Below are positions 6,374 through 13,088 of a DNA stretch of 13,088 bases, piece by piece. How positions within the stretch are numbered: the first letter of the stretch is position 1; the number at the start of each line of letters is the position of its first letter. The notes under the pieces are model-generated. The model searched no databases. It saw only the letters and a list, made by a program, of their open reading frames with translations, and was not told the DNA's origin. Origin of the DNA: an uncultured Clostridia bacterium. Its GTDB lineage: Bacteria; Bacillota; Clostridia; Christensenellales; Borkfalkiaceae. The DNA lies in assembly GCA_905235815.1 (NCBI GenBank), contig CAJOMT010000082.1:1-13088 (forward strand), in the 5' to 3' direction. The translations under genes and the position numbers were made by a program.

Positions 6374-6552
6374 GTTAAAATGCTCGGTTTATTGACATAT
6401 AGCCCCACTTTTGTGGACCGAGAATTTACAACCGTATTTTACAAAATTTGAAAAATGAAAAAGGTCGATTTATCGACTTATTGACTAATTTATTTGCAAA
6501 ATCGGCGAAAATCGGACTAAAATTTACGACTGAAAGCAAAATTTAACCTGAT
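6374..6552. other. Gene-free stretch with nested palindromes
   Basis: No gene seen. CTCGGT (6383-6388) pairs with ACCGAG (6417-6422) and encloses CCAC-TTTT-GTGG (6405-6416). Further right, GTCGAT and ATCGAC (6464-6469, 6472-6477) form another palindrome. The octamer AAAATCGG occurs twice near 6498-6515. These could be protein sites or hairpins; I cannot assign a role. Confidence 0.3.
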
Positions 6553-6605
6553 TTTTAAATAAAAATAAAAAAGTGTGAGTTTCCGATTGATGAAAACTCA
6601 CACTT
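6553..6605 (-). terminator. Terminator of the phosphoribosyltransferase gene
   Basis: AAGTGTGAGTTT (6571-6582) pairs perfectly with AAACTCACACTT (6594-6605) over an 11-nt loop. Read leftwards, the 12-bp stem is followed by a T-rich tail (TTTTATTTTTATTT). It begins 40 nt after the stop codon of the leftward gene at 6646. Confidence 0.8.
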
Positions 6606-6645
6606 ATTCTTAAATTTTTAAGGTATCCTTTTTAAAAATCAACTA

Positions 6646-7185
6646 TTAAAGCAAAGGAATTTTTTGAAGGTAGGCTATATCTTTTCTGTCGGCTGCCGCG
6701 CCCTCTGCCAGAACAAAGGCTTTCTTGTGTATTATACCGCCGGCCTTTTTGACTACCGCTTCGAGGCCTTTAAGACTTTCTCCCGTTGAGATGACGTCGT
6801 CTATGATTCCGACTTTTTTACCTTTCAACAGATCTGCGTCGTGCTTTGAAAGGTAGAAAATTTGCGGTTTACCGGTAGTTATCGACGAACCGTAATCGAC
6901 CTCGATGCCGTCTTGCATATAGAGTTTTTTAGACTTTCTCGCAACGGCGTAATAGCGGTGTCCTATTTCCCTTGATATTACGTGCGTAAGTTGAAGTCCT
7001 TTGGATTCGGCGGTTATAAGAACGTCGCAATCCGAAACGTACTTCGCAAGTTTTTTTCCGCAATGCTCTGTCAGTTCGGCGTCGCCGTGCAAATTGAAGA
7101 ACGCAATCTTAATTCCGTTCGGAAGCGGCAATATCGGCAAGTCTGCTTTGAAACCGTCGATATCGATCGTCAAAATGTCATTCAT
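6646..7185 (-). CDS. Phosphoribosyltransferase, adenine-type (Apt-like)
   Basis: A 179-aa type I phosphoribosyltransferase, a cytoplasmic enzyme of purine-base salvage. The PRPP-binding loop VGIIDDVISTGES is at residues 125-137 and fits the family pattern of two acidic residues followed by TTG or STG. AESKGLQLTH (59-68) resembles the Apt/Xpt group. GAGGAAAT lies just before the ATG at 7185. It is a single-gene unit with its own strong promoter (7227-7255) and a good terminator (6553-6605). No purine riboswitch is evident in the short leader. The base specificity (adenine or another purine) and even a regulatory role, as in PurR-type relatives, cannot be settled from motifs alone, so I give no symbol. 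Confidence 0.85.
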   Translation of the reverse strand: MNDILTIDIDGFKADLPILPLPNGIKIAFFNLHGDAELTEHCGKKLAKYVSDCDVLITAESKGLQLTHVISREIGHRYYAVARKSKKLYMQDGIEVDYGSSITTGKPQIFYLSKHDADLLKGKKVGIIDDVISTGESLKGLEAVVKKAGGIIHKKAFVLAEGAAADRKDIAYLQKIPLL

Positions 7186-7226
7186 AATATTTCCTCACAT
7201 GGTATTATTTTTGAAAAACATTTTTT

Positions 7227-7255
7227 ATTATACCATTATTAAAATATTTAATCAA
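7227..7255 (-). promoter_or_regulatory. Sigma-A-type promoter of the phosphoribosyltransferase gene
   Basis: On the minus strand TTGATT (7255-7250) and TATAAT (7232-7227) are separated by exactly 17 nt, and a TG one base before the -10 makes it an extended -10 promoter. The predicted start near 7220 gives a leader of about 35 nt. Confidence 0.8.
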
Positions 7256-7310
7256 GTATTTGCGCGAATAGATTTAAAAAAAAATTCATATATTGAAACG
7301 TGAGGTGCAA

Positions 7311-9920
7311 ATGGAAACTTACAATATGAGTGCGGCAGCCGTTGCCGAATCGCTTTCGTCCGATTTAGAGAACGGTCTATCATCGGACAAGGTGCGCAAA
7401 AGTCGTGAAAAGTATGGGCAGAACGTATTAAAAAAGCGCAAGAAAAAGAGCCTTTTTAAAAGGCTTGTCGAAGCGTTTTCGGAGCCGACGCTCGTTATTT
7501 TGGAATTTGCATGGGTAATAACGGTAGGCGTCAATATAGGAAAATTCATCAAAAGCGGCGACGGCGACGTGCTGGAATGTATAGGAATACTCGTTGCGAT
7601 ATTGCTTTCGGCGTGTCTTACGGTGTATATGGAAGGCAAGTCTGAAAAGGCGTTCGAAATACTCGGCAGTACCTACGATAAAATAAGCGTTAAATGTATT
7701 CGGGGCGGTACGGCAACGATTATTCCCAAAGAGGAAGTCGTCGTCGGAGACGTCATATTATTCGAAACGGGCGACAAGATAATTGCGGACGGCAGACTGA
7801 TAAGCGCAAAAGACGTCAGCGTAGACGAATCTATGCTCACGGGGGAAAGCGAACCTGTAAAAAAATCTGCCGAAGCGACAGTAAAGAGCGGTGCGCCGCT
7901 AGCCGAGAGAGTGAATTCCGTTTATTCGGGAACGTTCGTCGGGAGCGGCTCGGGCAAAATGATAGTTACAGCCGTCGGCGACGACGCAGAACTCGGCAAG
8001 ATTGCGGGCGAACTCTCTGCGCCATGCGCCGTTTCCGCTCCTTTAAACGAAAAACTCAACAAACTCGGAAAAATAATAACGATAATAGGCGGCATTTCGG
8101 CGCTTGCCGTATTCATATTGTCGCTTATTAGACTGTATCTTATGGGAGAGTTCAATTTCCTCTCTGTTCAAGGCGCATTCGTCGAGGCGATAGTGCTTAT
8201 CGTTGCCGCAGTTCCGGAGGGCTTGCCGACAACGGCGGCGATATCGCTTTCGCTAAACGTTCTGAAACTTGCGAAGTCGAACGCTCTTATCAGAAAACTC
8301 GTAGCGGCGGAAACGGTGGGCTGCGTGAGCGTTATTTGTTCGGATAAGACGGGAACGCTTACGGAAAACAAGATGGAAGTCATAAAACTTATAGGCAGCG
8401 ACAAAAATTCCGAAAACTATTTAATGAAAAATTGCGCCGTAAATTCTTCCGCAATCGTAAAAAGCGAAAACGGCAAGACGGTATATTTCGGTTCGGCTAC
8501 CGAGTGCGCTCTTATTTCGGAGTGCGAAAGGCGTGGCTTAAATTATATAAAAATGCGTAAAGATGCGCTTATTGGCGAGTTCATACCCTTTGATTCTTCA
8601 AAAAAATATATGCTTACCGAAGATAAGAAAGAGGGGATAACGTACATAAAGGGTGCGCCGGAAGTAGTCTTGGATATTTGCGGCGAAAGGCAGGACAAGA
8701 GGCGTGAAATACTCGCCGAAGCGAGAAAAAGTCAAGAGCAATCGAGGCGAGTAATCGCATTTGCGCATAAAAATCACGGCGAATACGTCTTTGACGGAAT
8801 GGCTGTCATCGCAGATCCTGTGCGAAAGGACGTAAAGGCGTCGATAGAAAACTGTTATAGGGCGGGAATAGCCGTAAAAATGCTTACCGGCGACAATGCG
8901 GCGACCGCCGAGGCGATAGCGAGAGAACTCGGACTCGTAACCGATAAAAGCGAAGTCATCACTGCGTCCGAAATAGACAATCTTTCGGAAAAACGACTTA
9001 TAGACCTACTTTCGAGGGTAAAAGTGATTGCGAGAAGCACTCCCGAAACCAAACTGAAAGTAGTTGAAGCGTTAAAGAAAGCGGGCGAAGTCGTGGCGGT
9101 TACGGGTGACGGCGTAAACGACGCCCCCGCAATCAAGCACGCCGATATAGGCATTGCGATGGGGAGCGGCTCGGAGATAACCAAAGAGGCGAGCGACATA
9201 GTGCTTTTGGACAATTCGTTTTCGACTATCGTAAAAGCCATATCTTTCGGCAGAAATATTTACAGAAATTTTCAGCGGTTTATTATGTTTCAACTCACCG
9301 TTAATCTGACGGCGATGATAGTGGTGATAGCGAGTCTCATTTTCGGGCTTACCAATCCGTTCAACGCAATCGAACTTTTATGGATAGACATAATAATGGA
9401 CGGGCCGCCCGCACTGACGCTTGCAATGGAGCAAAGCGGCAATTCGCTTATGAGCGCAAAACCCGTAAGGCGGACGGACAGTATAGTTACGAAAACTATG
9501 CTTATCCGTATAGTTATTCACTCCTTAGTTATGGGCGTAGCGATAATGGCGGAATATCTTTACGACTATCTCGGCGCAGGGCCGCTCGGCGTCAAGACCG
9601 CTATATTCTCGCTGTTTGTAATGTTCCAACTCTTTAATGCGTTCAATTGCAGAAAAACGAGTAGCGAAAGCATATTTACGGGAATCGGAAAAAACAAGCC
9701 GATGGTGTTTACGTTCGGAGCGGTATTTTTATTGCAGATAGTGATAGTTCAGGTATTTTCGGGGTTTTTCGGCACGGTGGCGCTCGGACTGATGACGTGG
9801 GTTAAAATAATTTTGACGGCGCTAACGATAATAGCTTTCTCCGAAATATACAAACTTTTCTACCGTTTCACCAAAAAAACCGCAAAAAATCCATATAAAC
9901 TCTCCGAAAATTTTAATTAA
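7311..9920 (+). CDS. P2-type cation-transporting ATPase, probably Ca2+
   Basis: An 869-aa P-type ATPase that most likely exports Ca2+ across the cell membrane. I chose the ATG at 7311 because GAGGTG lies directly before it; an in-frame TTG at 7293 has no ribosome site. In this numbering the actuator TGES is at 177-180, the M4 motif VPEGLP at 301-306, the phosphorylated Asp345 in DKTGT, KGAPE of the nucleotide domain at 447-451, TGD at 526-528 and TGDGVND at 598-604. M5 (FQLTVN) resembles plasma-membrane Ca2+ pumps, and M6 reads WIDIIMDGPPA, like secretory-pathway pumps except for Asp693 where Ca2+ pumps usually have Asn. Ion choice is therefore less certain. It diverges from the phosphoribosyltransferase gene and lies 27 nt before ytxC. 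Confidence 0.92.
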   Translation: METYNMSAAAVAESLSSDLENGLSSDKVRKSREKYGQNVLKKRKKKSLFKRLVEAFSEPTLVILEFAWVITVGVNIGKFIKSGDGDVLECIGILVAILLSACLTVYMEGKSEKAFEILGSTYDKISVKCIRGGTATIIPKEEVVVGDVILFETGDKIIADGRLISAKDVSVDESMLTGESEPVKKSAEATVKSGAPLAERVNSVYSGTFVGSGSGKMIVTAVGDDAELGKIAGELSAPCAVSAPLNEKLNKLGKIITIIGGISALAVFILSLIRLYLMGEFNFLSVQGAFVEAIVLIVAAVPEGLPTTAAISLSLNVLKLAKSNALIRKLVAAETVGCVSVICSDKTGTLTENKMEVIKLIGSDKNSENYLMKNCAVNSSAIVKSENGKTVYFGSATECALISECERRGLNYIKMRKDALIGEFIPFDSSKKYMLTEDKKEGITYIKGAPEVVLDICGERQDKRREILAEARKSQEQSRRVIAFAHKNHGEYVFDGMAVIADPVRKDVKASIENCYRAGIAVKMLTGDNAATAEAIARELGLVTDKSEVITASEIDNLSEKRLIDLLSRVKVIARSTPETKLKVVEALKKAGEVVAVTGDGVNDAPAIKHADIGIAMGSGSEITKEASDIVLLDNSFSTIVKAISFGRNIYRNFQRFIMFQLTVNLTAMIVVIASLIFGLTNPFNAIELLWIDIIMDGPPALTLAMEQSGNSLMSAKPVRRTDSIVTKTMLIRIVIHSLVMGVAIMAEYLYDYLGAGPLGVKTAIFSLFVMFQLFNAFNCRKTSSESIFTGIGKNKPMVFTFGAVFLLQIVIVQVFSGFFGTVALGLMTWVKIILTALTIIAFSEIYKLFYRFTKKTAKNPYKLSENFN

Positions 9921-9947
9921 AAAATATTTAAAGCATAAACTATAACT

Positions 9948-10640
9948 ATGAGAGAAATAAAAATATCGGACAGCGAACTCGGAGAGGCGAATATTCGCTA
10001 TCTTTACGACGCCCTTTACGGGGCATTATCGGACTTCAACGGCGGAATCGAGGCAAAGACGGACGAACACAGGTCTGTATTGACGCTTTCTTGCGAAAAG
10101 CAGTACTCGGATTTCATTCGCTGCGAGGCGGAAGACAAGATAGCGGAAATAATCGCAGTAAAATACAAATACGAATACTTTAAAAAGACGGTTAAACCCA
10201 TAGGGCTTAATGCGTTCGAACAAGAATTATTGATAGACGCTCTTATCTCTGCGGATATCGACGACGACAAAAAATATATAGTGCGCAAACTCAAACATTT
10301 TTCGGAATACGCAATCGACGGCGTGTTCAATTTCAGACTTATACCGCTTAAAAGAAAATGGGAGGAGATAGCGGGGTATATACCGCCGTATTTTTCGGGC
10401 GAAAGGCTAAAAGATTTCATAAGTTTTCTGCTTACGGAAAAGCGGGGCAAAACCGCAATCATTGAAAACGGAATAGTATACGACCAAAGGTTCAATCCTT
10501 TAAACCGCACGGCGCTTATCGGTCAGACGGGCGAGGGGCGAATTATAAAAGAAACGATACTTTCCGGGTGCGGAGAAGTCAAAGTTTTATGCTCTCTCCC
10601 CGAACTTGACGAAAAATATTTAAAAATGTATTTTGGCTAA
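9948..10640 (+). CDS. ytxC: YtxC-like sporulation protein
   Basis: A 230-aa soluble protein without signal peptide or membrane helices. I assign it to the YtxC family, conserved in spore formers and of unknown biochemical role, from its overall sequence character (EYAIDGVFNFRLIPLKRKWEEI near 117-137, RFNPLNRTALI near 182-192) and from synteny: in Bacillus subtilis ytxC lies directly upstream of thrS, as here. The ATG at 9948 has no convincing Shine-Dalgarno. The 27-nt gap after the ATPase gene suggests read-through or coupling. No terminator follows; the thrS promoter starts 18 nt after the stop. The N-terminal half is more divergent, and family membership is less secure than for the neighbours. 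Confidence 0.7.
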   Translation: MREIKISDSELGEANIRYLYDALYGALSDFNGGIEAKTDEHRSVLTLSCEKQYSDFIRCEAEDKIAEIIAVKYKYEYFKKTVKPIGLNAFEQELLIDALISADIDDDKKYIVRKLKHFSEYAIDGVFNFRLIPLKRKWEEIAGYIPPYFSGERLKDFISFLLTEKRGKTAIIENGIVYDQRFNPLNRTALIGQTGEGRIIKETILSGCGEVKVLCSLPELDEKYLKMYFG

Positions 10641-10657
10641 AATTTTGTCGGAAACAG

Positions 10658-10686
10658 TTGACAAATTTTTTTTAACCGTTTATAAT
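10658..10686 (+). promoter_or_regulatory. Consensus sigma-A promoter of thrS
   Basis: TTGACA (10658-10663) and TATAAT (10681-10686) are both perfect and separated by 17 nt. The predicted transcript starts near 10693, at the beginning of the T-box leader. Confidence 0.93.
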
Positions 10687-10692
10687 ATATTG

Positions 10693-10912
10693 TAAAGAGA
10701 AAAGCACAAGGGTAGACAAGTAGACCTTTTCGATCGCTCCAGAGAAAGCGTTCTTGGGCTGTGAAACGCTGCGAGGGAAAAGACAATCGAAACCACTGTC
10801 CGTAGCGAGGCGCCGCACCTATTTGCGGAAAAGAGAGACGGCTTATTGCCGTAATAAAGGTGGAACCGCGGAAAAAATTTTTCGTCCTTTGGAATAGTCC
10901 AAAGGACTTTTT
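10693..10912 (+). ncRNA. Threonine T-box leader (tRNA-sensing riboswitch)
   Basis: This leader lets uncharged tRNA-Thr switch thrS on by stabilising an antiterminator. The 5' AGTA of the specifier loop is near 10700, an AG-rich bulge (CAGAGAAAGCG) lies near 10740, and the distal loop GCTGTGAAACGC near 10758-10770. GAA at 10789-10791 is followed directly by the threonine codon ACC (10792-10794), the probable specifier. The T-box motif TGGAACCGCG is at 10861-10870; its variable base A would pair with a tRNA discriminator U. AAAGG (10856-10860) can pair with CCTTT (10886-10890) to form the antiterminator in competition with the terminator. The promoter is immediately upstream and thrS begins 19 nt downstream. 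Confidence 0.95.
10884..10912 (+). terminator. T-box regulated terminator
   Basis: GTCCTTTGG (10884-10892) and CCAAAGGAC (10899-10907) form a perfect 9-bp stem over a 6-nt loop, followed by TTTTT. Its 5' arm is shared with the antiterminator. Confidence 0.93.
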
Positions 10913-10931
10913 ATATACGAGGAGGTAAAAT

Positions 10932-11921
10932 ATGAAAATTACGTTAAACGACGGGAGCGTTATGATATTTCCCGACCAGACAACCGTTCTTGGCGTTGCG
11001 AACACTTTGAGCGAGGGGCTTGCAAGAAATGCGATAGCCGGCGAAGTGGACGGAAAACTCGTGGATCTGTCATACGTCATTAAACAAGACGCAAAGGTCA
11101 GAATAATCACGCTTAAAGATAAAGAGGGGCTTGAAATTTGTCGCCATACTTGTGCGCACGTTCTTGCGCAAGCGGTAAAATCCGTATATCCGACTTGTTC
11201 GCTTGCGATAGGGCCGGCGATAGAGAACGGGTTTTATTACGATATAGATTTCAAAACGCCCATTACGCAAGACGACTTAAAGACGATAGAAGCGGAAATG
11301 GCGAAGATTATAAAAGCGGATCTGCCTATCGAGAGGTTCGAACTCAACAAGAAAAAGGCTTTGGATTTAATGGCCGGGTACAGAGAGCCTTATAAAGTCG
11401 AGATGATTGCCGATTTACCTCTCGACGCCGTATTTTCCTTTTACAGACAAGGCGATTTTACGGATATGTGTCGAGGCCCGCACCTTCCGAGGACGGGACT
11501 TATCAAGGCGTTTAAACTCACTTCGCTTACCGGCGCTTATTGGAGAGGAAACTCCAAAAACAAAATGCTTACCAGAATTTACGGCACGGCGTTCCCGAAA
11601 AAGAGCGAACTCGACGAGTACCTTCAAAAAGTCGAGGAGGCAAAACTCCGCGACCATAATAAAATAGGCAGAGACCTCGAATACTTCACTACCGTCGATA
11701 CGATAGGACAAGGTCTCCCCGTGCTTCTTCCGAAGGGTGCGAAAACCGTACAGATTTTGCAGAGGTTCGTCGAGGACGAGGAGTATAAGAGGGGATATTT
11801 GCTTACCAAAACCCCGTATTTCGCCAAGTCGGATTTCTATAAGATTTCGGGGCATTGGGACCACTATAAAGAGGGTATGTTCGTTATGGGCGAAAAGAAG
11901 TGTTCGCTCTCCGTCCGATGA
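10932..11921 (+). CDS. thrS: Threonyl-tRNA synthetase, N-terminal part (frame broken)
   Basis: This is the first 329 codons of ThrRS, which charges tRNA-Thr and clears mischarged Ser. A strong GGAGGT (10921-10926) precedes the ATG. Residues 1-62 are the TGS domain. The editing domain follows, with HTCAH (72-76) and DMCRGPH (178-184), giving the four expected editing residues His72, His76, Cys180 and His184. The catalytic core begins with LPKGAKTVQILQ and GHWDHYKEGMF. The frame then goes wrong after MGEK: the last seven residues (KCSLSVR) are out of frame and a TGA stops translation. The remaining protein continues in another frame from about 11894. Adding one A in the A-run at 11893-11896 would give MGEKEVFALRP and a 641-aa enzyme of normal length. 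Confidence 0.93.
   Translation: MKITLNDGSVMIFPDQTTVLGVANTLSEGLARNAIAGEVDGKLVDLSYVIKQDAKVRIITLKDKEGLEICRHTCAHVLAQAVKSVYPTCSLAIGPAIENGFYYDIDFKTPITQDDLKTIEAEMAKIIKADLPIERFELNKKKALDLMAGYREPYKVEMIADLPLDAVFSFYRQGDFTDMCRGPHLPRTGLIKAFKLTSLTGAYWRGNSKNKMLTRIYGTAFPKKSELDEYLQKVEEAKLRDHNKIGRDLEYFTTVDTIGQGLPVLLPKGAKTVQILQRFVEDEEYKRGYLLTKTPYFAKSDFYKISGHWDHYKEGMFVMGEKKCSLSVR
11892..11902 (+). other. Single-base frameshift site inside thrS
   Basis: The sequence GAAAAGAAGTG reads GAA AAG AAG TG in the upstream frame but AAA GAA GTG in the downstream frame. ThrRS sequences usually read E-V/F-A-L-R-P-M here, so the downstream frame is right from GAA-GTG onwards. One missing A in the homopolymer explains it. A -1 slip of tRNA-Lys from AAG to AAA would also restore the frame, but no classical slippery heptamer is present. 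Confidence 0.85.
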
Positions 11922-12856
11922 CTTGTCCCTTCCAATTCCAGGCGTATCTGAACAGACCGAGAAGTTATAAGGACTTGCCGATGCGCTTAAACGAAACTTC
12001 GACGCTTTTCAGAAACGAAGATTCCGGCGAAATGCACGGACTTATAAGGGTAAGGCAGTTCACTATTTCAGAAGGCCATCTCGCTTGCACGCCCGAACAG
12101 TTAGAGGACGAATTCAAGGGCTGTCTGGACCTCGCAATATTTATGCTTACAGCCGTCGGACTCAATAACGACGTTTCGTATAGGTTCTCGAAGTGGGACG
12201 CAAACAACAAGGAAAAATATATGGGTTCCGCCGAAGAATGGGAAAACGTTCAATCGGTTATGAAAAACATTTTGGACGACATAGGTTTAGATTACACCGA
12301 AGAGGACGGCGAGGCTGCGTTCTACGGGCCGAAACTCGACATACAGATAAAGAACGTATTCGGCAAAGAGGATACGCTTATTACCATACAGATAGATTTC
12401 CAACTCGCCAAGCGTTTCAATATGCTCTATACCGACGTCAACGGCGAGAAGAAATTCCCGTACGTCATTCATAGGACGTCGCTGGGCTGTTATGAAAGAA
12501 CGTTGGCGCTCGTACTCGAAAAATATGCCGGAGCGTTGCCGCTGTGGTTTGCGCCCGAGCAAGTGAGAGTAATGGACGTATCCGAAAAGAGCGAAGACTA
12601 TTGCCGAGAGGTTTATGACAAACTTCTTTTAGCAGGACTTCGTCCCGAAAAGGATCTTCGCAGTGAGAAGATAGGCAAAAAGATAAGGGACGCACAAATC
12701 GAAAAAGTGCCCTATATGCTCGTTATCGGCGAATCCGAGGCGCAAAGCGGCGAAGTTGCGATAAGAAGGAGAGGCAAGGGAGATATAGGAAAAATGAAAC
12801 TTGACGACTTTATCGCTCTTTGCAAACAGCAGATAGAAGCAAGAGAACTTTGGTAA
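11900..12856 (+). CDS. thrS: Threonyl-tRNA synthetase, C-terminal part (frame broken)
   Basis: This is the rest of ThrRS in a different frame, about 318 codons. It carries most of the class II catalytic core. PMTCPFQFQ and EGHLAC supply the expected Cys and His zinc ligands, and VIHRTSLG supplies the third His. Motif 2 is LFRNEDSGEMHG and motif 3 is SLGCYERTLALVLE. The C-terminal anticodon-binding domain runs from about PLWFAPEQVRVMDV to the end. The nominal GTG start at 11900 has no proper context for independent initiation, so this is not a separate gene. No key residue is missing, there are no further disruptions, and a good terminator follows. That pattern is unlike an old pseudogene. Confidence 0.93.
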   Translation: MFALRPMTCPFQFQAYLNRPRSYKDLPMRLNETSTLFRNEDSGEMHGLIRVRQFTISEGHLACTPEQLEDEFKGCLDLAIFMLTAVGLNNDVSYRFSKWDANNKEKYMGSAEEWENVQSVMKNILDDIGLDYTEEDGEAAFYGPKLDIQIKNVFGKEDTLITIQIDFQLAKRFNMLYTDVNGEKKFPYVIHRTSLGCYERTLALVLEKYAGALPLWFAPEQVRVMDVSEKSEDYCREVYDKLLLAGLRPEKDLRSEKIGKKIRDAQIEKVPYMLVIGESEAQSGEVAIRRRGKGDIGKMKLDDFIALCKQQIEARELW

Positions 12857-12863
12857 AAGAATA

Positions 12864-12910
12864 CGGCGGCGGAATTCTTAAATTCAAAATTCTGCCGCCG
12901 CTATTTTTAT
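12864..12910 (+). terminator. thrS terminator
   Basis: CGGCGGC (12864-12870) pairs with GCCGCCG (12894-12900); the helix extends through a G-T pair to GAATT (12872-12876) with AATTC (12888-12892). The loop is 11 nt and CTATTTTTAT follows. The stem begins 8 nt after the thrS stop. Confidence 0.9.
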
Positions 12911-12914
12911 ATCA

Positions 12915-12943
12915 TTGCTTTTTTGTCATTTTGGGTGTATAAT
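12915..12943 (+). promoter_or_regulatory. Promoter of the terminal lipoprotein gene
   Basis: TTGCTT (12915-12920) and a perfect TATAAT (12938-12943) are separated by 17 nt, just after the thrS terminator and 45 nt before the next start codon. Confidence 0.75.
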
Positions 12944-12987
12944 GATAAAAAACCTTTTAAGAGTAACATATCTTAGGGAGGATTATT

Positions 12988-13088
12988 ATGAAAAAATTTT
13001 TGTGTTGTCTGCTTATGATATTTCTCGTAAGTAGCTTGGCGGTATTTGCCGCTTGTGAGTTTGGCGGAGAAATCGGAAACTCCAACTC
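12988..13088 (+). CDS. Putative lipoprotein, 5' end only
   Basis: The gene is cut by the window edge; 33 codons are visible. AGGGAGG (12975-12981) precedes the ATG at good spacing. The product begins MKKFLCCLLMIFLVSSLAVFAAC, a lysine-positive end, a hydrophobic core and a lipobox-like FAAC with the probable lipidated Cys at residue 23, then EFGGEIG. This indicates a secreted protein anchored by lipid to the outer face of the membrane. Phe at the -3 position of the lipobox is less common than Leu, so plain secretion is an alternative. Nothing visible indicates its function. Confidence 0.75.
   Translation, partial: MKKFLCCLLMIFLVSSLAVFAACEFGGEIGNSN

Noticed and set aside
3906..6645. Use of local GC skew to prove an origin
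   Set aside because: In sampled lines the excess of G follows the coding strand, including the leftward phosphoribosyltransferase on the right side, so it does not separate replication from gene orientation.
7293..7310. TTG start for the P-type ATPase
   Set aside because: There is no Shine-Dalgarno before it and a GAGGTG lies directly before the ATG at 7311. The first six residues add nothing family-like.
11415..11864. A 149-codon minus-strand frame inside thrS
   Set aside because: It is a shadow of conserved ThrRS coding sequence and has no ribosome site or recognisable domain.

Overview
The window is 13 kb of bacterial chromosome, most likely from a spore-forming lineage of Bacillota (Clostridia-like). 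The evidence is two conserved sporulation-associated genes (yyaC, ytxC), a T-box leader on thrS, sigma-A-type promoters, purine-rich Shine-Dalgarno sequences and AT-rich spacers. TGA is used as a stop codon, so the standard bacterial code applies. I could not fix the genus.

Left part (1-3905): a leftward operon ftsH-parA-parB closed by an intrinsic terminator at 112-144. parA and parB overlap by 14 nt, and ftsH lies 15 nt upstream of parA. ParA and ParB segregate the chromosome; FtsH is the membrane AAA+ zinc protease.

Spacer 1 (3906-4814): about 900 bp without a credible gene, and the most distinctive part of the window. It holds AT-rich DNA with A/T tracts in roughly 10-bp phase, a small group of DnaA-box-like sites around 4372-4433 including one perfect box, and a compact array of five strong parS sites plus one degenerate site, the first four at 39-40 bp spacing. 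Most genes on each side point away from it. This looks like the centromere of the parABS system and possibly the replication origin itself, although dnaA is not in the window.

Middle (4815-6081): cvpA (leftward) and yyaC (rightward) diverge from a 157-bp spacer containing an inverted repeat. Spacer 2 (6082-6645) again has no gene. It contains a striking block in which an A-tract recurs about every 10 bp for about 170 bp (predicted curved DNA), several hairpins, and terminators for the genes on both sides.

Right part (6646-13088): a leftward PRPP-dependent phosphoribosyltransferase diverges from a rightward P2-type calcium-ATPase-like pump, followed by ytxC and thrS. thrS has a consensus promoter and a complete threonine T-box leader (specifier ACC). 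Its reading frame is broken by what looks like one missing A in an A-run; both halves are otherwise well conserved, so a sequencing error is the simplest explanation. A terminator, a promoter and the start of a small lipoprotein gene, cut by the window edge, finish the sequence.

Most genes here are housekeeping. I found no clear new multi-gene system; the unusual content is in the two intergenic regions (regular parS array, phased A-tracts) and in the ftsH-parAB linkage.
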